Origin: Cheiracanthium punctorium
Lineage: Eukaryota; Arthropoda; Arachnida; Araneae; Cheiracanthiidae
DNA length: 64,000 nt
Assembly: GCA_038373885.1 (NCBI GenBank)
Contig: JAWZYV010012252.1
Span: 434,001-498,000 of the forward strand
Direction: 5' to 3'
Part shown: in pieces, positions 33,024-44,880 of the stretch
Position numbering within the stretch: the first letter of the stretch is position 1
Layout of the letters: each line of letters begins with the position of its first letter
Made by a program: the position numbers and the translations under genes
Notes under the pieces: generated by a model
What the model was told of the DNA's origin: nothing
What the model saw: the letters and a program-made list of their open reading frames with translations, nothing else
The model's database searches: none

Positions 33024-33206
33024 TGCGAGACGGAAAAAAATGTGAGAATTCTCGCGAGAATTCTCGCGCGAGACAAGACTCTGTCTCGTCTCGCGTCTCG
33101 TCCCGCAAAATATTTTCTTTCTCGTCTCGCGTCTCGTCTCGCAAAAAAATGCCTGTCTCGTCTCGCGAGACAATGCGAGAATTCTCGCGTCTCGCGTCCA
33201 TCCCTA
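33024..33206 (-). repeat. Right subterminal GAGACG/CTCGTCTCGC array
   Basis: Mirror of the left array, including GAGAATTCTCGCGAGAATTC near 33051 and CTCGTCTCGCGTCTCGTC blocks spaced about 40 bp apart. Confidence 0.85.
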
Positions 33207-33214
33207 TTAAACAC

Positions 33215-33636
33215 GGTTGATTGCAGTCCATAAGTAATTGTGCATCATACCAGGAATTATTATCTTTCTTAAGTAAAAAAAAACTAAAAGACTGATTAAC
33301 TTATGTTTTAGATAAAAATAGATAATATTATTAAAATTATAAGACGTGTATTATTAGACGTCAACGAATAATATTTTACATATACAGAAAAGCGTAATAT
33401 AAAAATGCATTTTCCTAATTGCATAAATTTAAATTTCCAGCTATTTAAAAAATAGTAATAAAAATACAATATCTTATTCTTTTCAAAGAAAATGAATGAA
33501 AAATAAATAAATGAAGTAGCTTAAATACTTCAATATTTCGGCTTAGTATCAATACAACTGCAAAATTCGCTTAATCGGCCACCTCCTTTGAAGAATGACA
33601 AGTTGCCGCCATCGTTAAATAGGGAGTGCCTCCGAT
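33215..33636. other. Intergenic, nothing recognised
   Basis: AT-rich with no supported feature. Confidence 0.4.
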
Positions 33637-34076
33637 CAACACCTCCTAGACATAGAAAGCCTTAAAACTCACCGAGCGTCAAACGTCACCGAGCTTTGAC
33701 GTCAACACTCGGCATACGAAAGCGACCTCATCACAGTTTTAGTTTCACAAAGTAAAACTATTTCAAATTTCTGGTAAATGATTGAACTATTAGAAAATAT
33801 CTTAAACACTAAAATACCTTTCTCATACAAAATTATTCATCATGATCTATTTCCTTGTCATATTATCCAATTAGTAATGGTTAAAAATTGCCATTTTTCT
33901 TAAAATAAACTTTTTATCTCACATTTTTAAAATAATATTGCTAATCATGAGAAAATTCGCCATAAATTTTTAATAGTTTCATTTTGTGAAAATGAAACTT
34001 TTAAACGGAGGCCTAGCGATGTTGTCAAAGATTGCTGACGTAGGAGTTGCATGGCTTTCTATATCTAGGATGCGTT
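33637..34076. mobile_element. Foldback/MULE-like element, copy 4
   Basis: Left CAACACCTCCTAGACATAG, right TATATCTAGGATGCGTTG, with TTTGACGTCAACACTCGG and an altered right arm. This copy carries an extra CACCGAGCGTCAAACGT piece in its left arm. The interior is in the opposite orientation to copy 3. No clear target duplication. Confidence 0.75.
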
Positions 34077-34115
34077 GCTGTGATTGGCTGAAGGCAAAAA
34101 GTTGCCCCAACCAAC

Positions 34116-34396
34116 CACCACCTCCTAGATAAAGAAGGCCTGAGAACAGAAACTTTTACGTCATCACTAGGTCAACTAAAATGACGTCATCAGGCATTAA
34201 TTTTCAAAAAGTAAAACTATTCAAAATTTGTGGTGAATTTACTGCCTTTCTTTACTGCTAGTCATACCACATTTTAATAATTTAGAGACAGCAATTTTAA
34301 TTTTACGACAAATGGGAAATTTTACGGAGCTATCAGTCGTCAAGTTAGTAGTAGTTCTGTTTATCTCAGGCCTTGCTATGTCTGAGGCAGGTGGTG
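34116..34396. mobile_element. Foldback/MULE-like element, copy 5 (internally deleted)
   Basis: Only about 281 bp. The outer arms CACCACCTCCTAGATAAAG and CTGAGGCAGGTGGTG are present, but most of the right half is missing. A perfect 9-bp duplication CCAACCAAC (34107-34115 and 34397-34405) places it inside the left tip of copy 6. Confidence 0.8.
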
Positions 34397-34400
34397 CCAA

Positions 34401-34826
34401 CCAACTACCTTCCTAGACATACATTGCCAGAGAACAGAAGCTTTTACGTCATCACTAGGCTCACTGCAGTGACGTCGTAATACATTTATTTTCACAAAGT
34501 AAAACTATTGAAAGTTTGTGGTGAATTTACTCCCTCATAAAACATTTTAATGATTTAAGATAGAAAATTTAATTTTACGACAAATAGGAAATTTTAACTG
34601 CCACTAATTATGTAATATGATATAGAAATAAATCATAATAAATTATTCTTTCTAAGAAAGGTATTTAAATTTTTATCTTTAAGATATTTTCAGTATTTGT
34701 CGCATCCACCAGAAATTTTAAATAGTTTTACTTTGTGAAAGTAAAACTATGATGACTTTATCTTTGTAGGCCTAGTGATGATGTAAACGCTTCTGTTTTC
34801 AGGCCTTCTATATCTAGGTGGTGTTG
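34401..34826. mobile_element. Foldback/MULE-like element, copy 6
   Basis: CCAACTACCTTCCTAGACAT to TATATCTAGGTGGTGTTG, with CTTTTACGTCATCACTAGG in the left arm and CCTAGTGATGATGTAAACGC in the right arm. Inner pairing arms CAAAGTAAAACTATTGAAAG and AAATAGTTTTACTTTGTGA are well kept. Copy 5 is inserted at its left edge. Confidence 0.82.
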
Positions 34827-34999
34827 CCACAACTCACGGAACTTTTCCCATACTGGTCGGGAACTGTTGAAAGTGTCGGACAACAAACAGTATTACACCT
34901 GTTTCCCCCCAACTATAGGTGCTGAAACCAGTTGTTCTAGGTCTGGGTTGTCTGTGTAGTTTGTTGTGTATGTTTGAAGCGACTGGTATGCGCTAAAGC

Positions 35000-35429
35000 A
35001 ACAACTCTTACATATAGAAAGCCTAACAACTGAAGCTTCGACGTCATCACTAGGCCTTCATGTAATGACGTCATCACAGTTCTATGGTCACAGAACAAAA
35101 CTATTTAAAATTTCTGGTGGTTACTACAAATATTAGAAAAAATCTCAAATAAAAAATTAAAATTAAAATACTTTTCTCATACAAAATTATTCATTCCGAT
35201 CTGTTTCCTTATCATATTATGTAACTAGTCATGGTTAAAAACTGGCATTTGTCATAAAATAATATTTTTTATCTCAAATTATTAAAATATTGTTATTTAG
35301 GAGTAAATTAACCAGAACCTTTTTATAGTTTTATTTTATGAAAATAAAACTTTTAACTGTAGGTCTAATGATGACGTCAAAGCTTGGTGACGTAGGAGTT
35401 GTTAGGCTTTCTTTATCTAGGAGGCGTTG
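35000..35429. mobile_element. Foldback/MULE-like element, copy 7
   Basis: Left CAACAACTCTTACATATAG, right TTATCTAGGAGGCGTTG. The left arm carries GCTTCGACGTCATCACTAGG and ATGACGTCATCAC; the right arm carries ATGATGACGTCAAAGC. Flanks GCTAAAG / GCTTAAGG suggest a decayed duplication. Confidence 0.8.
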
Positions 35430-35439
35430 GCTTAAGGCA

Positions 35440-35885
35440 TTTTGGCTGTGAAGCCAGGTACGAGGTGTAAACTAGAGTATTTTTCCGCGTGACCAAAAAA
35501 TCCCGTTTTCGCTTACGCGTGTCCAGTTGCTCAATCGGCATGCGTGCCTACTAGGCCCGAATTACTGAGCGTTTTATTATGGGAGCACTCGGCGGGCGGG
35601 TGGCGTTTCCCCTTATGAAACAGCGGGCAATTTACACTAAATATCAAGCTGATAATTCAATAATACTTTAGAATTTTTTTCAACGGGCAGGGGATTATGC
35701 ACTGTGCACTACAACTGTACAACTGTATTATGGCCACTTTCTTATGGGGGCACCGAGTGGGCCACCAGCGTTAATCCCTTTGAAGGGGTGCGGACAAGTT
35801 AACATCCATGCCCAAGCCTGTGTTCGAACCCGGACCCCAGGCGTGATATAACGGTTCTTAAGCCACTACACCATCTGGTTGGCAC
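35440..35885 (-). repeat. tRNA-derived SINE (GTGGGCGGCCA body), minus strand, with a partial second body
   Basis: The minus-strand head is at 35800-35885: GTGCCAACCAGATGGTGTAG resembles a tRNA start, and CCGGGTTCGAACACAGG holds the B box. The body TTATGGGGGCACCGAGTGGG follows, and a second body-like block (TTATTATGGGAGCACTCGGC) lies at 35574-35600. Related copies are at 36010-36725, 57030-57185 and 58000-58066. Confidence 0.65.
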
Positions 35886-36009
35886 TTTAGATAAATTAAT
35901 TCGATAAAGCCAATCAGAAAATTCTAAAAACCAGAAATTTAATCAAGTTATTTTGTGAACAATAAATATCCTAATTGACCTAGCGATTTCATAAGCTTGA
36001 AGGGATATT

Positions 36010-36725
36010 GTCAAGAACTTCTGCCTGTGAAGTCAGGTAGAATTAGAGCCCTAGTACATTTCCGAGTGATGGTTGTGTTTTATAGTGGCCCACTTGCTCA
36101 TTAAGTGTGTGCTGATCCTAAGACACGAATTACTGGTCATTTCATTACGGGATTACCCAGTGGGGGACCACAACGCCTCCTAGTTATAGAAAGCCTTACA
36201 ACTCCGTCACCAAGCTTTGACGTCATCATTATGCTTTCACTTAAAGTTTTATTTTTACAAAATAAAACTATTAAAAATTTCTGTTGATTTTACCCATGAA
36301 TGGCAATATCGCTAGTAATTTGAGATGAAAAATATAATTTAACGAGAAATGGCAGTTTTTAAGCATGACTAATTAGATATTATGATAAGGAAATAGATCG
36401 TACTAACTAATTTTTTATGAGAAAGGTATTTTAATTTTAATTTTTAATTTAAGATATTTTCTAATATTGGTAGCACTCACCAGATATTTTTGTTAGTTTT
36501 ATTTTATGAAAACAAAACTTATAAATGCATGCGCAGAATTGCTATCAAAGCTCAGTGACGTAGAAGTTGTAAGTCTTTCTGTGTCTAGGAGGCGTTGGCG
36601 ACAAGCGTAACCCATTTCGATTCAACTGACAAGTTATCATTGGAACACAAGCTGGGAATTGAACCCGGATGCATGGAAAAATGGAATGGTTCTTTAGCCA
36701 CTACATCATCTGACCATAAAATCGG
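36010..36725 (-). repeat. tRNA-derived SINE split by foldback copy 8
   Basis: The body (about 36010-36170, with CATTACGGGATTACCCAGTG) and the tRNA-like head (36598-36725, with the complement of GGGTTCAATTCCC and ACCATTCCATTTTTCC) are parts of one SINE. They are separated by the element at 36171-36597. Confidence 0.65.
36171..36597. mobile_element. Foldback/MULE-like element, copy 8, inside a SINE
   Basis: CAACGCCTCCTAGTTATAG to TGTCTAGGAGGCGTTG, about 427 bp. The arms have AAGCTTTGACGTCATCATT. Flanks GGGGACCA and GGCGACAAG look like a mutated duplication of the SINE sequence. Confidence 0.78.
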
Positions 36726-39700
36726 GATTTGCGAAAGAAAATGTGCACCAGTCGTAACACTTATTCAGTTCTGGCACAGATGGTTAGATGGATGAAAATG
36801 TAATGGAGATAGAGATTACAAACATAAATCTTCTTTCCAAAGTTTTTTACTAATCTACTGAGCGATTTTCCTTCTGACAGAGACTTGATTGTCATATTAT
36901 ATTTTGCTGTTTATTGTTCCTGTGTTACTATACATTCTTTTAAAGAAACACATGCAGATTTCTTTTCAGGTTTCATGTTTGATTTAATGGTGCGAGATGT
37001 AGCACAATAAACGCTGAAAAGAAAAATACTCTTAAGTAATTTGATATGACTTTTATTAAACTTTTGTAGGGAAACATTTCACATAACCTTCAGGCCTATT
37101 TTTTTCACGTAATGGAAGTTTTAGGTCCAGAACAGTCTTCAGTATTAATGATTATACTAAACCATCTGTGACTTACGCAACAAAAATGAACAACAAGCCG
37201 ATGTTATGAATTTACGTGAAACAAAGCTTTGAAAAATGATCTTTCGTACTCTAACGAAACAGGATGGGCATTTGTTAGGATGATGAAATGTAGAATTAGT
37301 TTTGAAGCAGAATAGATTTGGAAAGATAATCTTTAATCGTACACTGTTAAAAATAATCTGAAAATTCAGCATAATTACAGCCTTAATTTTCAGTAAAATG
37401 ATCGTTTTCCTCAAGAATTGGTTCTTTTCCATTAAAAGAAGAAAAATGATTGCAACTTTCAGAAATTTCTCGTGAAAACGATAAATTTCCGTGTTTGGTT
37501 TATAAATTTTGCAAGTAATTTTGAGAATTGGATTTTCGTTGAACCTTTTAGATGAAAAAAATATTGACACTAAAAGCATTCTCATGGGTGATTAAAAATT
37601 AAACTATAATTAATTATTTTTTAACGAAGAATTCCCGTTCATAACCAAGAGTGTTTCAAATCACATTCATGATTGTATAGGAACTGGCAGAAAATAATTT
37701 ATGTTATTATTATAATTATAAATATTATTTCCAACTGAGAACGAAAAATCAAGGTGTATTTTTAATATTTTTAGCAGCCAGTGTATTTCTTTTCCGATTT
37801 TCAATGTTTGCAGCATATCTCTACAGAAATCTAAACCAGTATGTCAAATATCTAAAGAGGAAATGTTTTTACGATTTTCATAAATTTGTGAAAATCGAAA
37901 TTAATTTCTTGTCAATTCGATAACTTGATTATGTTAATAATATCTGGACAACAATTTGTACTAAATAATATTCTATTTCGCAGTTTTAGTAAAATGGAAA
38001 GATACCAGTCGAGAAAATGGAAAAATAATAAACAGAACGGACATTTTCTGCAACTTACAGATATATTTTGAACAATGTAAAATAATAATATTAAACCCGG
38101 GTACTTTTCAAAATGCATCACATAAGCACCTGCATTTATGTATGTATAAAAGAGATATTTCGAACTAAACTTTCCCTATAAAAAGACTCATGATGTTAAA
38201 ACTGCCAGACTGTACAAAAGATGTGCTCCAGAATTTTTTTTTTATTTAGTCCAAACATTAGATGGTATTTTGCACTAAATGACAGCAAATCACACAAGAA
38301 ATGACAAAATAAAGGTGTAAAAATAGTGTCAATTGAGTTTTGAGTTTTTTGAGAATTTGTTGAAGAGTCAATATAATATTCAATTCTCGAGATAAATTCA
38401 CCAATTTTTTCATTCATATCGTCACCTATGGGACACTTCAAAATTAAATTTTTTTGTGTATAACCCATATACAAAATTTGGTAGCAATTCGTTTTCCTGT
38501 TTTAGGTGCAAGATGCTGATTAAGAAAAAAATTAAGTATAACCACCTTGTATCAACAAATTTTGTATCTAGGTTTGCAATTAGTTAACAATACATACATA
38601 ATTAGTTAACATTACATACATATAATAATTACGTATGATTCAAAATAAAATATTTTTTTTTCCTCTCATCTCAGAATCATTTACAGAGCAATCATTTACA
38701 GTAGATTGTCTCAAATTGCCCCAAAACTTCATGCGGTTTTGAGTTCATTCAAACTAGATTTTGAAAGCGGTGTTACAGCTGGCCTGAAGAATCATATAAA
38801 TCTTAATTGAATTTGAGCATTTTAAAGACTTTGCAAGTTTTTCCTACATCTTTTAAGTAAACATATACGACGATATCTTTCCAAACGCCCAGAGAAACAC
38901 CTAATGAAAATGGTGACGATATAAATATTTTGCAATTGAAAACGAGAAAATCCCATTTTAAAGATCCCCCTTAACAAAGAACTGTAACAGATCTAGGAAA
39001 AAGCTGATTGAAAATTCACTTACAGGGTGCTTTAAATCTAAGCATATCGTATATGCATAAGCATATCTTATGAACCTTTATTAAATAACACAATGCCGTC
39101 ACATTCTTAATATTAATGTACGGCTAATGAAAAATAAAACGCCCACTTGCTACTTATTTCGCCATTGTTTGACGTATAGCAAAATTATATATACCATTCG
39201 TTTGCAAGTAATGCATACTTTAATCTCCTATTAATTTAATATGCATAAGCCGCTGTCTTCATATTTAATTCTGCATCAAATTCGTTTTTTCAATAGCAGC
39301 ACTCTATTTTCACATTATTAAACAAATGAAAACCTTCAAATTACTCTAAATATAAATTTTTACCAATTTCCTACCACAATTTCAGGAGATACTGCGAATT
39401 CTTTTTTATGCTATTTTGAGTTCTCTGAAAATGGATAAACACTTATATAAGGTTCCGAACTTTTCGCCTTTGGATTATTTTGCTCGCGGTAGTTTAAAGA
39501 AATAAATATTATTTAGAAGGGAAATACTGTTTCTAGTCTTAAAGTTTTTTTGTTCTGAGAATATCAGGGGTAGAAATTGGAAAATTTATTCAGTGGTCCA
39601 GATGACCCGCGACTCCATAACTTCTTGGTCCGTTTACATGATTTGAAAAAAAAAAAAAGACAAACTTTCTAATTTTGAAATTGTTACTGAGTATTTGAAA

Positions 39701-42380
39701 GTTCTATTAGACAGGTGAAATGTTACCAGGACTCAGAGGCTGTTCTCTGCCCTTCTGACTACAAGCAAGAATATTACACAGCTGCCGAGGAACTTGAAGA
39801 ATTTTTTCATGATTGAAAATTTATTCTTTAGAATTTCATGTGAAAATACGCTTTTACTTTTAAGCCGTCCCAATTTTATCACTGTGTTTGTTATTTCACT
39901 TTCTTCATTTGTCTGTAGTGTGCAGTATTTTTATTAAACTTTTCAGAATTTAATTTATAATCTGATGAAAATTAGGCAAAAAAAATGTGATTTTGAATGT
40001 TCGTTGAATGTTTGATAAAGTCTGGGGAAGTACAAATACCTGATATTTCAGATATTAAGAAATGTGAAATTCATTTCTGGAATGCTGAGGATGCTATTTA
40101 AAAAAAAAAATAATAATAATAATAGGGCGTTGTATCGGAAGCCATATATCTACTACTGGAAGACATATTTGGAAAATATTTTTTTGGGAGGGAAATAGTA
40201 GTGGAAGCAACAATAGGTGCTTTATAGAGTAACCACCAAACTGCACAAACCTCCAATGTTTGCTTCAAAATTTGCTATTTTTTAATACCGTTAGCTTTTG
40301 CTATTTTTGTGTAAAAAAAAAAAAAAATTACATTTATTTTAAGAAATTTCCAAAAACATATGTCACTTAATAAATTTATATGTGGTCCCTTAACTCATTG
40401 AAAATAAGTCGTTTTAATTAATATAAATAAAACTACAGAACGTAAAAATTTGAAATTTTGCACAGCCATCTAAAATTAGTTTCTACATCTATTTTCATGG
40501 AAATTTCACCAGGTCGCTATTCATAATTTTTTTAATATTAATTTAATAATCCATAATTCATATCAATATTTTATTAAAAAAAATATAATAATAGTAGTAA
40601 TTGTACGAATAAAAATCACTTTCTTACTATCAATGTTATATGAGATATGAATTAAAGCGTGAACAAATATTTTCATGTGGGGGGTGGAAGCTCATAACTC
40701 ACTCATTTTCAGTTCAAATTTATTAAAAATTGGTAAAAGGGGTTAAAATGAGCTAAATTTTTGAAATATGAAGTGAAATCTAGGGGTTGACATTGAAAAG
40801 AAAAAGTTGCTGCGAATTTAAATATGGAGATGGCCCCGTATGTAAATTTTATGTACAGCATATTAAAGCGTTTGTTAACGATTGGTATATGAAATATTGT
40901 TGTACGACGAACGACGGCCAAATAAAGAACAAGTGGGTATTTTTTTTCCCTTAGCTGTACATAAGAGTAGTTTTGGAAAGATGTGTTTTTTCATCTTATT
41001 TCAGAACGACAAAAGTATCTCTAAAAGTTTTCATTTCAAACTGATTAAAATTTTCAAGTTATTAATAACGTTACTTAATCTTCTTTATATTTTTCAATAT
41101 GAAATTACATCTACTGCAGCATACTTTAACGGCTTTTATAAAGCATTCACATTTGAATGCAGATAGGATCATGAATGACACAGTTTTAAGCAAATAAAAA
41201 CAAAACTTTACACAGTTAAATGAACTTGTTTCGCTTTATTCCCTTACGTTTTATCCGTTACTTCGTAACATTTATCATATCACAGAGGTTACAAATGGCG
41301 TGCAAAGTGGTTTTCAAACTAAAATGAAGAATGCGATAAATTATTTTCCTTGTGATAATGGCATTTATTACACGGGTGTAAAATTAGACTCGCATATAAA
41401 TCTCATTAAGTATCAAGAGATACTATATTTACCTTTTGTTTAGGATATGCAGTATCACTTTTAATGCGGTGTTCTGCCTAGGGGGTCCTGTTCTTGTTCA
41501 TGGGTGGTAGGCTCTTTATAAGCGAAATACGACCTGCTTCATAGGTGGTCCACTTTTAGATGAAATATAAAAGCTTTTCACCCAACTCCTTCATGAATGA
41601 TACAACAGTGTAAGATGTTGGTTAATTAAAAGAAGGCTGTTGATAAATATTTTAAGATGATAAGAGAATTACTAAAAGACTTACGAGTGGAATTAATGCG
41701 TTTCTATTTATTAATAGTGATCCGTGTCTAGATCAATACGATTAATATTTTGACTTAGAGAAAAATATGTTTTATTATTAGTTCTAACGGTTCGAATGAT
41801 TTAACTTTATTTAAACTATGTATAAGAATTAAATGAACCCTTTTCCCTAAGCATTTAGTAGATTGTTTCGAAATTTGATTCCCCTTCTTTAAATCATAAC
41901 TAAAGAGAATTCATCATAATGAATAGTACAAGAACCATTGTAAATGTCAACTGCAGCGCAACACATGCCTATTCTGATTTTGTCAAATACAACAGCATGA
42001 ACAAAAAAAGCAGCGTTTAGAGAAAACTTGTAAAATAGAAACAAACTAAATATGTACCTCAAATTGTTCATACGCACACATTACAATCTTTGCGAAGACA
42101 GTCTCTTACATTGAAATCCTGTAACAGCTAACAGAAACAAACAATTCGGCAAATACTCGCTAGTAAGCGGAGTTTTATAACCTTTGGCTTATATGAGTAA
42201 AGCAAAACTGACCTATCTGTGATGCAGTTCATTACATACTTTTAATTATTTCTGGTTTTCCTTTCCATATTCTAATTTTTTATAAAATTTGCCATTTTTA
42301 AATTCTCATCTCTATCTGTTACTCTCTTTCAATTCTGTTTCTTAAATTACTTTCGCTTTAACATCTGCAATATATTTATA
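36726..42380. other. Intergenic, nothing recognised
   Basis: 5.6 kb of AT-rich DNA, the longest stretch without a named repeat. The longest open frame (37157-37585, minus, 142 codons) is Phe/Ile/Lys-rich with no domain and looks like chance. Poly(A/T) runs and a short ATTAGTTAACA(A/T)TACATACAT repeat near 38580-38625 are present. Confidence 0.4.
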
Positions 42381-42539
42381 TAGCTGCCGACTCTTCCGAT
42401 TTTATCGGAAGATTTTCCACCACTATTCTTTACTTAGCAATTTAAGCTTAAGATAAGTCCAAATGTGTAACACACAATACAACCAATTAAGATTATCCTG
42501 GAAAACCTTTCGGGTTTACCGGAAGAGTTGACAGCTATG
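42381..42539. mobile_element. MITE of the TAGCTGCC family (CTCTTCCGG subgroup)
   Basis: TAGCTGCCGACTCTTCCG to CCGGAAGAGTTGACAGCTATG, 159 bp. It shares terminal and interior sequence (GGAAGATTTTCCACCACTA) with the copy at 272-431. No clean target duplication. Confidence 0.78.
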
Positions 42540-43117
42540 TCTTTAACATTGGAGTTCTGTCCGCTGATGTCTCTTTTGCATTCCATTCTCAAGGGATTCA
42601 GTTTTTTTGCTCGTGTTTCAGCTTCTAATTGACTAGCCCCCCTTGGCTACCCACGTTTAAATTTTGGTAAACTTGCATTAACGCTTAAAGATCTTTTCTT
42701 TTTCAATCTGGCGATTTATTTTGTGACCGTCCTTTCTAGCTCTCAACTATATCGACTCAGGACGGCTTTTAGCTTTCTCACATTTTCCCCGTCATTTAGC
42801 GCTTTTGTCTCTGTTTGTGAAGCTACGCGATTTTTGTGATTTATTGCCAGCCACCGAACTACTGCCATCACGTGTACCTCTTTGATGAATGACAACCTGC
42901 TGATATGCTGTTGTAGGGATGCCCAGGGCACTAGGCCTTTAACTCCAGTAGATGTAGATCTTCGCAAAGTAATTTCTGTCTTGTCTTGAGTCCCCAAAAC
43001 ATGACGGGTTCAGTTGAATATCATTCAAGTACATTAAGAAGCGATCTGCATGAAAAGTCCTGCCGGTTAGATGTTAAGTATATATGTAGGGGGAAGGAGA
43101 GCTTTTTTTTCTAATTC

Positions 43118-43374
43118 CTAGCTATCAGAATGTTTCAAGTAAATACCGCCAAACGGCAAGTAATAATGATAAATGTTGATTATGCCCGCAGTTTGAAGCA
43201 CGTTATTGTTGACTATCAGGTATGTCAAGTAAAGGAGATTATTTAGGGAGAACGGCCTTAAGTCTTTTGCTATTAGATGGATCACGAAAGTCTTATCCGG
43301 TAGTTCGGCAAGAATGTCATTATTGATATTGGATGTGCTATTGTAGAAGTTGATGGCAAGTCTGTGGATTGTGT
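43118..43374 (-). pseudogene. Jockey ORF2 C-terminal tail, downstream piece
   Basis: IKHTIHRLAINFYNSTSN is the family's (I/V)K..I.RLA.KFY block, followed by degenerate sequence. No poly(A) end could be fixed; the LINE may extend a little further to about 42650. Confidence 0.6.
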
Positions 43375-43383
43375 GTTTAATCA

Positions 43384-43811
43384 ACGCCTCCTACATATAG
43401 AAAGCCTTACAACTCCTACTTCACCAACCTTTGACGTCATCGTTTGGCCTACATTTAAAAATGCTATTTTCATAAAATAAAACTATTAAAAATATCTGGT
43501 AAATTCTACAACTATTAGAAAATATCTTATATTAAACATTAAAATTAAAATACCTTTCTCACACAAAATTATTCAGTATGATCTATTTCCTTATAATATT
43601 ATCTAATTAGTTATGATTAAAAATTGCCATTTGTCGTAAAATTATATTTTTTTTCTCAAATTATTAAAATATTGCCAATCATGGGTAAATTCACCAGAAA
43701 TTTTTAGTAGCTTTATTTTGTCAAAAACAAACTTTTAAATGTAGTCCAAATGATGACGTCGAAGCTTGATGACGTAGCTGTTGTAAGGCTTTCCATGTCT
43801 AGGAGGTGTTG
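43384..43811. mobile_element. Foldback/MULE-like element, copy 9, in LINE ORF2
   Basis: 428 bp from ACGCCTCCTACATATAGAA to TGTCTAGGAGGTGTTGG. A perfect 9-bp duplication GTTTAATCA occupies 43375-43383 and 43812-43820. The LINE reading frame (ELIK, then IKHTIHRLA) resumes across it. Confidence 0.88.
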
Positions 43812-43820
43812 GTTTAATCA

Positions 43821-43925
43821 GCTCAATGGATAGGTCATTTTGAATCGTGGTGTTTCTTAGGAAATGGTTTCCTTTACAGATTTTTCTAAGTATTGCTCTA
43901 TATTTAGCTTGCCGGCATTTCATGT
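43821..43925 (-). pseudogene. Jockey ORF2 C-terminal tail, upstream piece
   Basis: CRQAKYRAILRKICKG, NHFLRNTTIQNDLSIELIK resembles the tail block of jockey ORF2 (an ILR...WYVRN...IHRDL type). It runs into the foldback element at 43811 and resumes at 43374. Confidence 0.65.
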
Positions 43926-43934
43926 GATTCCTAT

Positions 43935-44880
43935 ATGACGTACTCTGTCGAACGCTTTTGATATTTCTAGGAGGAGAATCTCGACTTCCTGTTTTTCTTT
44001 CATTGCTTCATCGATGTGTTCGGTGACTGTAGGGAGATGTTGAGTCGTAGTGTTGCTCTTTGAAACTAAATTGTTCAGGAATAATAATACTGTTTTGTGT
44101 GATGATCTTGAATGCGGTGTAGGTTGACTCTCTCCGCTAGTTTACTTAAGGCATTTAATAAACTAATTGGTCTGTACGAGTTCAGTGCAGTGCTGCTTTC
44201 ATTTGTCTTGGGTATAGGACAGAGGATGGACGTTTTCCAGTCTTTTGGAAGTATTTTAATTTGAGCATGTGGTTAAATAAAGAGGTCAGGGAAATGAGAG
44301 TGCTTGCCGGCATATTTCTTAGCATGACATTACGAATTTTGCTTTGCTATGTATTTGCTTTATCGTAGTCAGTTAAGGCGTAACTGCTGCCTTGTTTGAG
44401 GGAGGGATGTGGATTTTTGGTTGTTTAGTTTTTTCAGTGTCTTCCACACTGTATTGTGTTCGGTGTTAAGGCTAGTGAAAAAGTTTTCCCAGTTTTCATT
44501 TTTGTGAGCTATTAGTAGAAGTCTAGTTTCCGCTCTTATTTTGAGATGGTTATGCCTGTCTATGGGACTATGAGTGCGCTGGTGTAATTTCCTGGTAGTT
44601 TTACGCTGCCAAATTTTTTCTCTGAGGGGGTAGTTTGATGTCTCCATTGTTGTTGACGGTTTAGATGAGTTGTAATAAGCGGACATGATAATATTCGTAA
44701 TGCAAGTAGTCTCGTATTCAATGTCTTCAGTATTGTGAATATGAAGAAAAAAGATAGGAGCACTTAGCAGTCGATTCATGTGTTCTATTCAGTTTGTTTT
44801 TAATTAAGTATTTTGAGGATGCTGAGCAATGTTTAAGTTAATGTCAAATTGCACAGGGAGATGATTGGAGTCAAATCACT
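43935..44880 (-). pseudogene. Jockey ORF2 linker and N-terminal reverse transcriptase
   Basis: Minus-strand pieces include HKNENWENFFTSLNTEHNTV and WKTLKKLNNQK, then after frame breaks PKDWKTSILCPIPKTNESST and LNSYRPISLLNALSKLAERV, the RT finger motifs. EILLLEISKAFDRVRHIGI is the LD(I/V)xKAFD-type region. The following palm segment with the (F/Y)xDD box is absent: the sequence jumps to the C-terminal tail at about 43925. Reverse transcriptase activity is therefore lost. Confidence 0.8.

Larger units (their letters stand above)
30614..33206. mobile_element. hAT-type non-autonomous element with GAGACG-rich ends
   Basis: 2,593 bp. Terminal inverted repeats TAGGGATGGACGCGAGACG (30614-30632) and the exact complement (33188-33206) are bordered by a perfect 8-bp duplication TTAAACAC (30606-30613 and 33207-33214), the hAT hallmark. 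About 175 bp inside each end is an array of CTCGTCTCGC / GAGACGCGAGAC motifs, which could be transposase-binding sites. The interior has AT-rich sequence, a poly(C) run near 32211 and no transposase. The open frames inside the arrays are artefacts of the repeat. Confidence 0.92.

Noticed and set aside
37157..37585. 142-codon minus-strand frame
   Set aside because: Composition is that of AT-rich random sequence (Phe, Ile, Lys, Leu), with no domain, splice or promoter context.
42743..42997. 84-codon minus frame next to the LINE
   Set aside because: No jockey or other domain could be recognised, so it was not added to the LINE annotation.
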